From Photorhabdus noenieputensis (GTDB lineage Bacteria; Pseudomonadota; Gammaproteobacteria; Enterobacterales; Enterobacteriaceae): a DNA stretch of 64,000 bases. The notes under the pieces are model-generated. The model did no database searches and was not told the origin of the DNA. It saw nothing but the letters and a program-made list of their open reading frames with translations. Positions 16,606-26,441 of this stretch are shown piece after piece. The position numbers were made by a program, and so were the translations under genes. The first letter of the stretch is position 1, and each line of letters begins with the position of its first letter. Location of the stretch: positions 1 to 64,000 of the forward strand of contig NZ_RCWC01000008.1 in assembly GCF_018448935.1 (NCBI RefSeq), written 5' to 3'.

Positions 16606-16976
16606 TTTTTCAGGAAATGAAGGCGTTCTGGCTAGAATGAATCTATGCTCATCTCCGTTTTTGTAACTATTGATCTTAATTTATGATGAGCTTGTTTAAA
16701 TCTATCCAGCATCAATGTGGACAAGGATGTCCCGTTAATCTCCCGCTCAGTTATAGTTAACCAGACTAAATAATTTGGGGAATATAGCTCATATTAAGGC
16801 ACCCATTCTCCCAAATTAAAACTAAATTCAATTGAAACAAAATATCACCGGTTTAAAAAAAGTTTAAACATCACATTAGAGCTTTGAACGTCAATTACCC
16901 TTCTCTTCCGAACAAAATAATTAAGCCCTGAACTCTCTTTCTGAATGAAGTTGTTTTTTTACATAATCCACCAGCA
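16606..16976. other. Convergent intergenic region with a minus-strand remnant
   Basis: Between the convergent carbonic anhydrase and permease genes, the minus strand is open for 54 codons at 16632-16793 (reads TEREINGTSLSTLMLDRFKQ and ends MSIDSF). There is no upstream start or ribosome site, so it looks like the tail of a lost gene. I cannot assign a family. The rest is AT-rich, with no clear terminator. Confidence 0.35.
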
Positions 16977-18578
16977 CTAATCCTCATCCTCCGTTGGTAA
17001 AATAGCATTGGGTAAAGCACTAAAAGTTCCCCAATAGAAGGCGATTAGAGAAATCACTGCTACTGCAACAATATCCCAAGGCGCAGGAATAATGCCTTTA
17101 CCGCCAAATGTGCCCAAATAGGACAGAATAATCATGGCACTGTAAAAACCAATCAACCACAGGGCTGAGATTATCTGTTGGCGCAGACTCACTTTTCCTA
17201 TCGGAACTTTATTTTTAAATAACAAGTAGATAAAAAACAAGACAATCTGTAATCCGAGCAACCAAGAAACGGTTTTCCAACCAGACCAGTAAACAATGAA
17301 AGCAGAAATAATAAAGGAAAGCGGGCCAATGAGTGCAAACCATTTAACATAAAAAGGGCGTTTTATCTCTTTAGCATTACGGCGTAAGGCAGAAGCGGTT
17401 ACTGGCGCTAATGCGTAACTCAGAATTAACGCCGCAGAAACAACACTGATAAGTTTTTCCCATGAAGGAAAAGGTAATGTCCAGAAAACAGCAAGAATAA
17501 ACGTCAACCAAAGTGCAGGACGTGGTATCCCCGATTTTTCATCGACATGGGTAAACACATTAAATAACGTCCCACTTTTTGCCCAACCATAAACTACACG
17601 GGGAGTGGCATTCATATAAATATTCCCAGTACCGCTTGGAGAAATCACCGCATCACATACCACCAAAAAAGCGAGCCACCCCACACCGAGGATTAAAGCT
17701 ATATCACGAAACGGCAATGAAAAATATTGCCCAATGTTATTCCAGCCACCAACGAGTAGATCAGAGGGTATCCCGCCAAGAAACGCTAACTGTAATAAAA
17801 CATAAATAACCGTAGACAGTGAAATAGACAGAATGAGGGCAATAGGAATTGTTTTTTGAGGTTTTTCTACTTCACCAGCGACAGAAATAATGGGTGTTAG
17901 GCCAAGATAAGCAAAAATAATGCCACCTGCTGAAACCGCAGCTTCAACACCCGATACCCCAAAAGGAGAAAATCCGTGAACTTGCAGATTACTCGGATTG
18001 AAATAATTAAACAGGATAATAATGACGAGCAGCGGAACGATGAACTTGAAAATACTAATAATATTGTTGGATTTCGCAAAGGTTTTCACGCTGTTGTAGT
18101 TAAGGTAAAAGAAAAATGCTAATAAGATAAATTGAACCAGCCAGCCTGTCAGAGTCGGATTACCCGAACCCGGCTGACTAAGAGACGGGAACCACGCCGC
18201 CGCATATTGTCGAGCAGCGACGACTTCGATGGCTATTAGGCTGGAAAACGCAATTAAGGTGATGGAACCCATTAAATATCCCATGAGTTCACCATGAGAA
18301 AACACCGGATAACGAATCATGCCACCTGATTTCGGCAGTGCCGCACCCAGTTCGCAATAAACAATACCGAGTAAGAGCACAGCAATACCGCCAATCACCC
18401 AGGAAAAAATCCCTGCTGGTCCTGCAATAACAGATACATGACTGGCCGCAAATAACCAGCCAGAGCCAAAAATAGCCCCTAACCCGATGAAGGTTAAATC
18501 CGTGAGTGTTAACTGTTTCTTAAATTTACCCTGCCCTGAACCGGATTTTGGCCGTGAAGAGGCTTCGTGTAGCGCCAT
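16977..18578 (-). CDS. APC-family amino acid permease, probably for hydroxyproline/proline
   Basis: The 533-residue integral membrane protein has about 12 to 14 hydrophobic segments and the APC-superfamily opening LTLTDLTFIGLGAIFGSGWLF (the GAIFGSGW helix-1 break that binds the substrate amino group). Other family blocks are YCELGAALPKSGGMIRYP, FAYLGLTPIISVAGEVEKPQKTIP and SPSGTGNIYMNATPRVVYG. It sits 60 bp behind the semialdehyde dehydrogenase of the hydroxyproline island and on the same strand. Uptake of hydroxyproline or proline is therefore the likely role, inferred from context only. Confidence 0.8.
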   Translation of the reverse strand: MALHEASSRPKSGSGQGKFKKQLTLTDLTFIGLGAIFGSGWLFAASHVSVIAGPAGIFSWVIGGIAVLLLGIVYCELGAALPKSGGMIRYPVFSHGELMGYLMGSITLIAFSSLIAIEVVAARQYAAAWFPSLSQPGSGNPTLTGWLVQFILLAFFFYLNYNSVKTFAKSNNIISIFKFIVPLLVIIILFNYFNPSNLQVHGFSPFGVSGVEAAVSAGGIIFAYLGLTPIISVAGEVEKPQKTIPIALILSISLSTVIYVLLQLAFLGGIPSDLLVGGWNNIGQYFSLPFRDIALILGVGWLAFLVVCDAVISPSGTGNIYMNATPRVVYGWAKSGTLFNVFTHVDEKSGIPRPALWLTFILAVFWTLPFPSWEKLISVVSAALILSYALAPVTASALRRNAKEIKRPFYVKWFALIGPLSFIISAFIVYWSGWKTVSWLLGLQIVLFFIYLLFKNKVPIGKVSLRQQIISALWLIGFYSAMIILSYLGTFGGKGIIPAPWDIVAVAVISLIAFYWGTFSALPNAILPTEDED

Positions 18579-18638
18579 AATTATTCGCCTTTTTCTGTTT
18601 CTTATTTGATATATGTCAACGTGGGATAACTGTGGGTT

Positions 18639-20228
18639 TTACAACACTTCCCGACTCATTACCCCATTGATTAATCGAGAAATATTTAACGGATTATGGT
18701 CTTGCAGTGCAGGCGGAAGTAAGGATTTGGGATAGTTTTGGAAACAGACCGGGCGCAGAAAACGCCAAATGGCCAGTGTGCCAACTGAAGTCCCTCTCGC
18801 ATCTGAAGTCGCAGGGTAAGGCCCGCCATGAACCACGGCATCACAGACTTCAACGCCCGTTGGATAGCCATTGACAACCACCCTGCCTGCAATGTTTTGT
18901 AATCGTTGACTGAACTCGTGTGCATTCGCTAATTCATCATCCTCACCAATCAAGGTAGCGGTAAGCTGCCCCGGCAAACAGTCAATTGCACGCAAAAGCT
19001 GATATTGGCTTTCGGCTTCGACCATAATCGCAACAGGGCCAAACACCTCCTCTTGTAACAGGGCATTTTTACTCAACAACAAAGCAATATCGGCGCGATA
19101 CAGCATTGCACTTGCCTGATTTTCATGATGTTCACCAATGGCTAACCGTGTCATTAAGGGTTCATCATCCAGTTGATGAATACCTATTTGGTAGTTGAGT
19201 AATGTGCCTCGGTTTAGCATTGACTGTGCCGGACGAAGCGTGATCTCCTGCGTCAATTGCGTAATAAATTGATCAAATTCGGGTGAACGAATACCCAAGA
19301 TTATTCCTGGCTTGGTACAAAACTGACCGCTACCTAATGTGAATGAATTCACCAACTCTTGGGCGATCTGTTTTCCTCGCAGTGCTAAGGCGTTTGGCAG
19401 CACAATGACCGGGTTGATACTCGACATTTCAGCAAAAACCGGAATAGGTTGTGGTCGCTGCATAGCCATATCGAACAGTGCACGTCCACCAGCGAGTGAA
19501 CCGGTAAAACCAACAGCCTGAATAATTGGGTGTTTGACTAGATCTGCCCCCACACTATTGCCATAAATCATATTAAATACACCGGCGGGCATTTGTGCGG
19601 CGATAATAGCGCGTTCAATGGCTTCTGCGATGATTTCGGCGGTAGCCATATGGCCGCTATGCGCTTTGAAAACAACGGTACAGCCTGCGGCTAATGCTGA
19701 CGCCGTGTCACCACCAGCCGTTGAAAAAGCCAACGGGAAATTACTGGCACCGAAAACCGCAATAGGGCCTAGAGGAATATGGCATTGGCGAATATCAACT
19801 CTGGGGAACGGTTTTCTCTCAGGTTGCGCAGTATCAATGCGGGCTGCATGAATATCACCACGGCGTAACAGCGTGGCAAACAGCCTCATTTGCCCGCTGG
19901 TTCTCGACCGTTCACCTTGAAGCCGGGCTGGGGGCAGAGCCGTTTCTTCTGATACAAGGGTAATGAAGTCGTCACCGAGAGCATCAATTTCATCGGCAAT
20001 TTTATCTAAAAAAACGGCACGTTCTTCTAATGATGTCTGGCTATAACGGGTAAATGCATCGGCTGCTGCCTGGGCGGCAAGATCGACCTCATGTCGTGTA
20101 GCCTGATAAAACACATAACCTATTGGTAAGTTATCCACCGCTCGCCGGTTGTGCAAACAGCGTTCGCCCTCGGCTTGCCTGCGACCACCAATAAACTGCA
20201 TACCTGAATGTGTTACCAACATAGTCAT
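18639..20228 (-). CDS. 2,5-dioxovalerate (alpha-ketoglutarate semialdehyde) dehydrogenase
   Basis: The 529-residue NADP-type aldehyde dehydrogenase has VFGASNFPLAFSTAGGD (cofactor site), GFTGSLAGGRALF, the catalytic base in FAEMSSINPV and the catalytic Cys in GSGQFCTKPG. This variant of the ALDH motifs is characteristic of alpha-ketoglutaric semialdehyde dehydrogenases. Here it would carry out the last step of hydroxyproline breakdown, producing 2-oxoglutarate. The start is supported by GGAGG. It lies 41 bp after the deaminase gene and 60 bp before the permease, in one operon. Confidence 0.87.
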   Translation of the reverse strand: MTMLVTHSGMQFIGGRRQAEGERCLHNRRAVDNLPIGYVFYQATRHEVDLAAQAAADAFTRYSQTSLEERAVFLDKIADEIDALGDDFITLVSEETALPPARLQGERSRTSGQMRLFATLLRRGDIHAARIDTAQPERKPFPRVDIRQCHIPLGPIAVFGASNFPLAFSTAGGDTASALAAGCTVVFKAHSGHMATAEIIAEAIERAIIAAQMPAGVFNMIYGNSVGADLVKHPIIQAVGFTGSLAGGRALFDMAMQRPQPIPVFAEMSSINPVIVLPNALALRGKQIAQELVNSFTLGSGQFCTKPGIILGIRSPEFDQFITQLTQEITLRPAQSMLNRGTLLNYQIGIHQLDDEPLMTRLAIGEHHENQASAMLYRADIALLLSKNALLQEEVFGPVAIMVEAESQYQLLRAIDCLPGQLTATLIGEDDELANAHEFSQRLQNIAGRVVVNGYPTGVEVCDAVVHGGPYPATSDARGTSVGTLAIWRFLRPVCFQNYPKSLLPPALQDHNPLNISRLINGVMSREVL

Positions 20229-20269
20229 AGTGATTCCTCCAAGGGTATCAGAAACGGTTACAGCCCAAT

Positions 20270-21190
20270 TCAGAGACCTACATCAGGCAGCGCAGGACGA
20301 TTAGCAAGAGCTTTTTCTACAATGGTACGTACCTTAGCCAATGTTTCCCCTTCGAGTGGTAAACGCGGTGGACGGGTAATGGCACTACCACGGCCAACCA
20401 TTTCTTCACACAGTTTGATGCATTGCACCAAATCAGGACGGAAATCCAAATGCAACAGAGGCATAAACCAGCGATATAATTCCCGCGCTTCTTCATAACG
20501 TTTCTGTTTAGCCAGACGGAATAAAGTTTCTCCTTCCCGTGGAAAGGCATTCGACATACCTGAAATCCACCCTTCTGCGCCCACTGCGACTGACTCTAAA
20601 ACCACGTCATCCAAACCTGCAAAAAGAATGAAGCGATCGCCTGCTTCGTTGGGAATATCACTAAAAGGACGGGTATTGCCTGATGAGTCTTTAAATGCAA
20701 CGATATTTTCGCAATCGGCCAGGGACGTCAGCATTTTCGGCGTAATATCATTTTTATACAGCAGAGGGTTGTTATATAGCATGACGGGTAAATCGGTAGA
20801 GGCAGCAATTGTACGGAAATACGCCCTGCTTTCTTTCGGTGTTGGGGTATAAATCAGAGGTGGCATGATCATCACCCCATTAGCGCCTGCCTGACGGCAT
20901 TCAGAAACCATTTTGCACGCATTATCGGTTGTCAATTCCGCGATACCTGAAAGAACGGGAACTTTCCCACCAGCAACATCTACGGCGAGTTCAACGATAG
21001 CACGCTTCTCTTTCATAGACAGAGACGTGTTTTCCCCCACAGAACCATTGACGACTAAACCGGAAACCCCATCTTTAATCAGGTTTGTCATTACCTTCTG
21101 TGTGGCATCCCAATTAATGGAAAAATCGGGGTTAAATTGTGTCGTCACTGCCGGAAAAACACCATGCCAACTAACCTTTCTCTTGCTCAT
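20270..21190 (-). CDS. 1-pyrroline-4-hydroxy-2-carboxylate deaminase (DapA family)
   Basis: The 306-residue class I aldolase-fold protein of the DHDPS/NAL family has GVFPAVTTQFNPD at the N-terminus, GSVGENTSLSMKEKR, the Tyr in VMLYNNPLLY and the Schiff-base Lys in IVAFKDSSGNTR. DHDPS itself belongs in lysine synthesis. In the midst of hydroxyproline genes this paralogue fits the deaminase that turns pyrroline-4-hydroxy-2-carboxylate into alpha-ketoglutarate semialdehyde and ammonia. It is the first gene of the minus-strand catabolic operon. Its substrate is assigned mainly from context. Confidence 0.83.
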   Translation of the reverse strand: MSKRKVSWHGVFPAVTTQFNPDFSINWDATQKVMTNLIKDGVSGLVVNGSVGENTSLSMKEKRAIVELAVDVAGGKVPVLSGIAELTTDNACKMVSECRQAGANGVMIMPPLIYTPTPKESRAYFRTIAASTDLPVMLYNNPLLYKNDITPKMLTSLADCENIVAFKDSSGNTRPFSDIPNEAGDRFILFAGLDDVVLESVAVGAEGWISGMSNAFPREGETLFRLAKQKRYEEARELYRWFMPLLHLDFRPDLVQCIKLCEEMVGRGSAITRPPRLPLEGETLAKVRTIVEKALANRPALPDVGL

Positions 21191-21454
21191 AGCCTTATCC
21201 TTTCAATCGTCATTGATTTACTTGATATTTAAAATGCAAATTGTTTTTATTTTGTTAACAAAATGTGACTCATTGGTTTTAGTGGAATGATGGCTATTTC
21301 ACTACAGAGAAGCTTGTGACTTTTCACAGTGAACAATGACGAAATTAGCATAATAGGAATGGCAAACTTAAAGCGAGAGACCTTGATGGAGCCCTAATGA
21401 CAGGTAAAAAGATCGGCTTCTCAAATATATGATTAATTAACCCAATACGGCAAA

Positions 21455-22291
21455 TTACTCCGGTCCTATTGACTGACGAAAATCACTGGGCGTGAGTCCA
21501 GTTGACGCTTTAAATTGCCGAGTAAATGCGCTGTGATCCGTATAACCACATTGCAAGGCGACATCTGTGATAGATAATTCTGTAGCCAACAATTCAGACG
21601 CTTTTTCAATTCTAATTTTGTGGATCATTTGCCGAGGTGTCAGGTGAAAGATACGTTTACAGTAACGTTCCAATTGAGCAACCGAGAGACGTGTTAAATC
21701 AGTTAACTCTTCGAGACGAATTGTTCGATCAAAATTTTCACGAATATAATCATCAACGATAGCCAATTTTTGGTACACAGGGTGATTTTCCTTAACTTCC
21801 ATTAAATCATGAGAAATTCCTGCCATACCAATAACTTGATTATGCTGATTATACAATGGCAATTTATATGTCATGCACCAACCTGCTTTGCGTCCATGAT
21901 AAAAATGTAGCTCCAGTTGGTTTTGGATAATTATCCCTTGATGCAACACACGTAAATCCTGTTCGGTGTAACAACTACCCATCTGAGCAGGAAAGATTTC
22001 GGAAGAGGTTTTACCGAGTAGCGCAGAGATCGACTTAAATCCGCAGCGTGTGGCTAGCGTAAGGTTCGCAATTAGATAACGTGCTTTGATATCTTTGATA
22101 AAGAAAACCACGCTGGGAATTGCATTTAACAATGGTGTAATTAAAGCAACCGCATTGAGAATATCTTGCAGGTTATTGGGTTTGTGATTAACTAATCCAC
22201 TACAAAGCGCCGATAAAAACTCAACATTACAAGCATCATGACCATTTGTACCAATGCCATTTTTTTCATTGTTCTGGTATATATTCATCAT
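21455..22291 (-). CDS. AraC-family regulator with PAS sensor domain
   Basis: The 278-residue protein has an N-terminal PAS-like domain (about residues 40-160: IPSVVFFIKDIKARYLIANL, then GYxxxSxLLGKTSSEIFP-type text and YNQHNQVIGMAGISHD). A C-terminal AraC double helix-turn-helix ends SITDVALQCGYTDHSAFTRQF. I chose the ATG preceded by GGAG; the in-frame upstream extension has none. It lies between the two hydroxyproline transcription units, and the long region to 22682 would serve both directions. It is therefore the likely hydroxyproline-responsive activator. Confidence 0.83.
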   Translation of the reverse strand: MMNIYQNNEKNGIGTNGHDACNVEFLSALCSGLVNHKPNNLQDILNAVALITPLLNAIPSVVFFIKDIKARYLIANLTLATRCGFKSISALLGKTSSEIFPAQMGSCYTEQDLRVLHQGIIIQNQLELHFYHGRKAGWCMTYKLPLYNQHNQVIGMAGISHDLMEVKENHPVYQKLAIVDDYIRENFDRTIRLEELTDLTRLSVAQLERYCKRIFHLTPRQMIHKIRIEKASELLATELSITDVALQCGYTDHSAFTRQFKASTGLTPSDFRQSIGPE

Positions 22292-22681
22292 CAATATCTC
22301 CACTCTATTACCATTAAAATGGGATTTTTGACCCATGTTTAGTTATTTACCTTGATTAAAAAGATAAATATCAGATTCGACATATTAGCAATATTCAAAA
22401 GAGCTATTTTATGTTCATGTGATAATTGTCACAGAAAGTTATTCCGGCCTCCTTGTTTACCTATTTGATTTTATAGATTAATGCATAAATTTTTTCTGGT
22501 AAAAACAGAAATAACACTCATCGGGTTTATGTATAATTTTTCATTTTATTGAAGTGCCTCTATGATAATTCAATGATTTTTTCATTGTGCTGATTTCAGC
22601 ATATTGCAGTATGAAATTCATCAAGCGGCAAACGAAATACTACGCCACCATTTACTAAAAATACGTTAATTGGATGGCTTT

Positions 22682-23632
22682 ATGGCAGATAAGCATGATT
22701 ATCAGATTGTTCGCGTCATTGATTCACACACAGGTGGAGAACCTACCCGCACGGTAATCGAGGGATTTCCATCTCTTGGCGAAGGAACCGTCGCCAAACA
22801 GCGTCAACGCTTTGAAGCCGAATTTGATCACTGGCGCAAGGCTCTCATTCTTGAGCCAAAAGGGAATAATATGTTGGTAGGTGCACTTTTATGTCCGCCT
22901 ACTACACCTGACGCAGATATGGGGGTTATCTTCTTTAATAACACGGGATACTTAGGCATGTGCGGCCACGGCACGATGGGCCTTATTACTTCGCTCTATC
23001 ATCTGAGCTGGTTGACCCCCAACAAATATAAAATTGAGACCCCTGTTGGGATTGTCGAGGCGGTACTCCATAAGGATGGAGCAGTGTCTGTTTATAATGT
23101 CCCCTCTTATCGTTATCAGCAAAATGTCACCGTGAACGTGCCTGATATAGGTGATGTTAATGGAGATATTGCCTGGGGAGGAAATTGGTTTTTTCTGATC
23201 GGTCAGCATAACCTGTTTCTAACCCCTCACCATATCGATGAACTTACGCAATACAGTTGGGCAGTCAGGCAGGCTCTGGAACAAGCGGGGATCACCGGTG
23301 AAAATGGTGAATGTATTGACCATATTGAATTGTTCGCTCCTGATAACGATGCTGATAGTCGCAATTTTGTGTTATGTCCGGGGAAAGCCTATGACCGTTC
23401 ACCGTGTGGCACTGGTACAAGCGCTAAGTTAGCCTGTTTGGCGGCGGATGGAAAATTGCAGCCGGGTGAGATTTGGCACCAATCCAGCATTATTGGTAGT
23501 GTTTTTGAAGCCCAATATCAGTGGGTTGGTCGGAAAATTGCTCCAGTGATCAGGGGAACAGCGCATGTTTACGGTGATAACAAGTTAATCATTGCCAAGA
23601 GCGATCCTTTTGTCTGGGGAATCAATGTATGA
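22682..23632 (+). CDS. 4-hydroxyproline 2-epimerase (proline racemase family)
   Basis: The 316-residue protein has [14 protein letters not shown] at the start and both catalytic cysteines, in GMCGHGTMG and [10 protein letters not shown]. Members with this Cys pair and no deletion are the cytoplasmic hydroxyproline 2-epimerases or proline racemases. They convert trans-4-hydroxy-L-proline to cis-4-hydroxy-D-proline without a cofactor. Neighbouring dehydrogenase genes that use the D-isomer argue for epimerase over proline racemase. The stop overlaps the next start (ATGA), indicating tight coupling. Confidence 0.88.
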   Translation: MADKHDYQIVRVIDSHTGGEPTRTVIEGFPSLGEGTVAKQRQRFEAEFDHWRKALILEPKGNNMLVGALLCPPTTPDADMGVIFFNNTGYLGMCGHGTMGLITSLYHLSWLTPNKYKIETPVGIVEAVLHKDGAVSVYNVPSYRYQQNVTVNVPDIGDVNGDIAWGGNWFFLIGQHNLFLTPHHIDELTQYSWAVRQALEQAGITGENGECIDHIELFAPDNDADSRNFVLCPGKAYDRSPCGTGTSAKLACLAADGKLQPGEIWHQSSIIGSVFEAQYQWVGRKIAPVIRGTAHVYGDNKLIIAKSDPFVWGINV

Positions 23633-24756
23633 CTCCCTGCCAAATATCGGATGTCATTATCGTTGGCGCTGGCATCGTTGGAACCGCATGTGCTTATCAA
23701 TTGGTACAGGATGGTTTGAAAGTCGCTGTAATTGATGATGGTGGTAAAGGGGCAACACAGGCAGGAATGGGGCATCTCGTGTGTATGGACGATAATCCTG
23801 CTGAACTGGCACTGAGTAGTTACTCATTAGATATATGGCGAACGTTCACCCCACATATGCCAGAAAATTGTGCCTGGCGTAGATGCGGCACACTTTGGCT
23901 GGCGGATGCAGAGGATGAAATGGCACTGGCTGAGGAAAAAAGCGCACGTCTCGCCGCCTATGGAATTGAAAATACCCCGATGACAGCGACACAGATTCAC
24001 CAACTGGAACCTATGGTGAGAAGTGGGATTGCCGGTGGTTTGTCTGTTCCTGAGGATGGGATGGTCTATGCACCGAATGTCGTACACTGGTTTCTTGCTC
24101 GCTGTAATGAAAAGACTCAGTTTATTAAAGGGCAAGTACATGCCTTAGAGCCTCAGACCGTTGTGCTACATGATGGAAAGAAATATTGCGCGCCGAGAAT
24201 ATTGTTGGCAAATGGGCTGTGGAGCACACATCTATTACCTGAATTACCGATTATCCCTAAAAAAGGGCAACTGGCGATTACAGATCGTTACCCTACCTGC
24301 ATCACACATCAACTGGTGGAATTAGGGTATAGCGCCAGTACACATGCATCGAATGGTACGTCAATCGCTTTCAACGTTCAGGCTCGCCCTACTGGTCAGC
24401 TTCTAATCGGCTCCTCACGCCAGTTCCATAATGAACAACACACTATTGATCTCGCCCTACTCCGTTCTATGCTCCAACGCGCACTTTATTTCTTACCTCA
24501 ACTTGGTCAGATGAATATCTTACGTTGTTGGTCTGGCTTTCGTGCTGCGACTCCAGATGGATTGCCGCTATTGGGGCAACATCCTGATTACGAATGGCTA
24601 TGGCTGGCTGTGGGCCATGAAGGATTAGGTGTGACGACCGCACCGGGCAGCGCCAAAATCATCTCTGCATCGATGCTGAACAGAAAAACGGAGATTGATC
24701 CACTGCCTTACCAACCCGCACGTTTCACTGCTATGGCCTGTAAGAGGTCGCCATGA
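23629..24756 (+). CDS. D-hydroxyproline dehydrogenase, DadA-like FAD subunit
   Basis: The 375-residue FAD oxidoreductase of the DAO/glycine-oxidase fold has the N-terminal dinucleotide motif [17 protein letters not shown] and a C-terminal '[19 protein letters not shown]...[22 protein letters not shown]'. It matches the beta (HcnC/LhpB-like) subunit of heteromeric D-hydroxyproline dehydrogenases, which oxidise cis-4-hydroxy-D-proline to pyrroline-4-hydroxy-2-carboxylate. It overlaps the epimerase upstream and the ferredoxin-like subunit downstream by four bases each. Confidence 0.87.
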   Translation: MTPCQISDVIIVGAGIVGTACAYQLVQDGLKVAVIDDGGKGATQAGMGHLVCMDDNPAELALSSYSLDIWRTFTPHMPENCAWRRCGTLWLADAEDEMALAEEKSARLAAYGIENTPMTATQIHQLEPMVRSGIAGGLSVPEDGMVYAPNVVHWFLARCNEKTQFIKGQVHALEPQTVVLHDGKKYCAPRILLANGLWSTHLLPELPIIPKKGQLAITDRYPTCITHQLVELGYSASTHASNGTSIAFNVQARPTGQLLIGSSRQFHNEQHTIDLALLRSMLQRALYFLPQLGQMNILRCWSGFRAATPDGLPLLGQHPDYEWLWLAVGHEGLGVTTAPGSAKIISASMLNRKTEIDPLPYQPARFTAMACKRSP

Positions 24757-25007
24757 CACTCAAAAAACCACCATTTACCGCTTTATTTATTGATGGCGAA
24801 CTGATCACCGTGCCTGCGGGGATTACTGTAGCGGCAGCGCTAGCGTATATCGGTGATGAGCATTGCCGTATCTCTGTATCACATCAATTGAGAGTGCCTT
24901 TTTGCGGTATGGGGATCTGCCAGGAATGCCGTTTGATGATTAATGGTCGCCGTCGTGTAGCGTGCCAGACAATTTGCGAAATGGGTATGAAAGTCGAGAG
25001 GATCTGA
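24753..25007 (+). CDS. D-hydroxyproline dehydrogenase, small 2Fe-2S subunit
   Basis: The 84-residue protein has cysteine spacing CGMGICQEC plus a later Cys (RVACQT). This is the 2Fe-2S ferredoxin-like fold found in the gamma (HcnA/LhpF-like) subunit of amino-acid dehydrogenases. It carries electrons between the two flavin subunits encoded on either side. Its stop lies two bases before the ATG of the next gene. Confidence 0.87.
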   Translation: MTLKKPPFTALFIDGELITVPAGITVAAALAYIGDEHCRISVSHQLRVPFCGMGICQECRLMINGRRRVACQTICEMGMKVERI

Positions 25008-25009
25008 AC

Positions 25010-26302
25010 ATGACAACACCCTCTTCTTCTACGGTATTGCACTGTGATGTTCTGGTTGTTGGCGCAGGACCGGCAGGATTAGCTACCGCACAAGCTGCGA
25101 TACAAGGACAACAATCCGTTATCCTGATTGATGACAATCCCAAAGCAGGCGGGCAAATTTGGCGTCAAGGACCATTTCATACATTGCCACCGATAGCGAA
25201 ACGTTATTTGTCGGTACTATCAGAAGATGACTTGATCTATTTACCGGGTTGTAAAGTGATTGCAGTAGACAGCCAATGTGTGATTGTTGAAACGGCAAGT
25301 AGGCACCGAATGGTTCACTACCAACGCCTCATTCTTTGTACTGGAGCCAAAGAAAAATTACTTCCTTTTCCCGGATGGACGTTGCCGGGTGTCACGGGCG
25401 CAGGCGGATTGCAGGCATTGATAAAAAATGGCCTGCCCATGACTGATGAGCGTGTCGTTATTGCCGGTAGCGGTCCCCTTCTGCTCGCGGTTGCGAAGAC
25501 GGTAAAAAAAGCGGGAGGGAACGTGGTTGGTATCATTGAACAAGCGCCTTTACACCGCTTATTTTCGTTTGGCTTGCGACTGCTGCGCTGGCCTAACAAG
25601 TTGCATCAAGCCATCGCTCTCATGCCACTTAAAAATTATTACAAAAACAGTATGGTGTTAGGCGTGGAAACCTCGATAGAAGGCAGGTTGACCGGAGTGT
25701 ATATCAGTAATAAAGGGCAGAAACAGAAATTACCCTGTACACGTTTAGCTTGCGGTTTTGGTTTAAGACCAAATACAGAATTGGCACAATTACTTGGTTG
25801 CTTGCTGGATGAACAAGGAAATGTTCAGGTAGATGCGTGGCAACAGACGACTATACCTAGTGTATATGCAGCAGGAGAATGCACAGGTATTGGCGGCAGT
25901 GAACTTGCACTTTGTGAAGGATTTATTGCCGGGTTTGCAGCGAGTGGTAAATACGCACTGGCTGCAAAATGGCAGCAGAAACGAAGAAAATGGCACTGTT
26001 TTGCCACAGCGGTAGCACAAACGTTTAAATTAAATAAAGAGATCACACAGGCACTTCCCGCCGATACCTTGATCTGTCGTTGTGAAGACGTAAGTTTAAA
26101 CGAGCTTGAACCATTCCAAGATTGGAATAGTGCAAAAATGGCAACACGGTGTGGCATGGGAGCTTGTCAGGGAAAAATCTGTTCTGCCATTCTCCACGAT
26201 ATCAAACATTGGGCAATACCAGCTCCTCGCATTCCACTATCGCCTACCAGTCTTGAAACGCTGGCAGCAGGAGCCACGGAAAAAATTAATTTTTCTGACT
26301 GA
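25010..26302 (+). CDS. D-hydroxyproline dehydrogenase, large FAD/NAD subunit with BFD-type iron-sulfur domain
   Basis: The 430-residue pyridine-nucleotide-disulfide-type flavoprotein has CDVLVVGAGPAGLATAQAA at the N-terminus, an internal second nucleotide site RVVIAGSGPLLLAVA, and 'VYAAGECTGIGGSELALCEG'. A C-terminal bacterioferredoxin-like 2Fe-2S domain (ICRCEDVS...CGMGACQGKIC) follows. This is the alpha (HcnB/LhpE-like) subunit. The start is taken at the ATG two bases after the previous stop; the longer frame from 24962 runs inside the upstream gene. It is the last gene of the epimerase-dehydrogenase operon. Confidence 0.87.
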   Translation: MTTPSSSTVLHCDVLVVGAGPAGLATAQAAIQGQQSVILIDDNPKAGGQIWRQGPFHTLPPIAKRYLSVLSEDDLIYLPGCKVIAVDSQCVIVETASRHRMVHYQRLILCTGAKEKLLPFPGWTLPGVTGAGGLQALIKNGLPMTDERVVIAGSGPLLLAVAKTVKKAGGNVVGIIEQAPLHRLFSFGLRLLRWPNKLHQAIALMPLKNYYKNSMVLGVETSIEGRLTGVYISNKGQKQKLPCTRLACGFGLRPNTELAQLLGCLLDEQGNVQVDAWQQTTIPSVYAAGECTGIGGSELALCEGFIAGFAASGKYALAAKWQQKRRKWHCFATAVAQTFKLNKEITQALPADTLICRCEDVSLNELEPFQDWNSAKMATRCGMGACQGKICSAILHDIKHWAIPAPRIPLSPTSLETLAAGATEKINFSD

Positions 26303-26441
26303 TAGATCAATGTCCCCTTTCGTTTATCAAACAGAACTCCCACTAAACATCACAGTTTGTTTGGTCGCCTTTGCTATGATTCACATCGAAAATCATTAAA
26401 ACCTGTAATGAGTTATTTTAAAGATTAAGGTGTGAACATTT

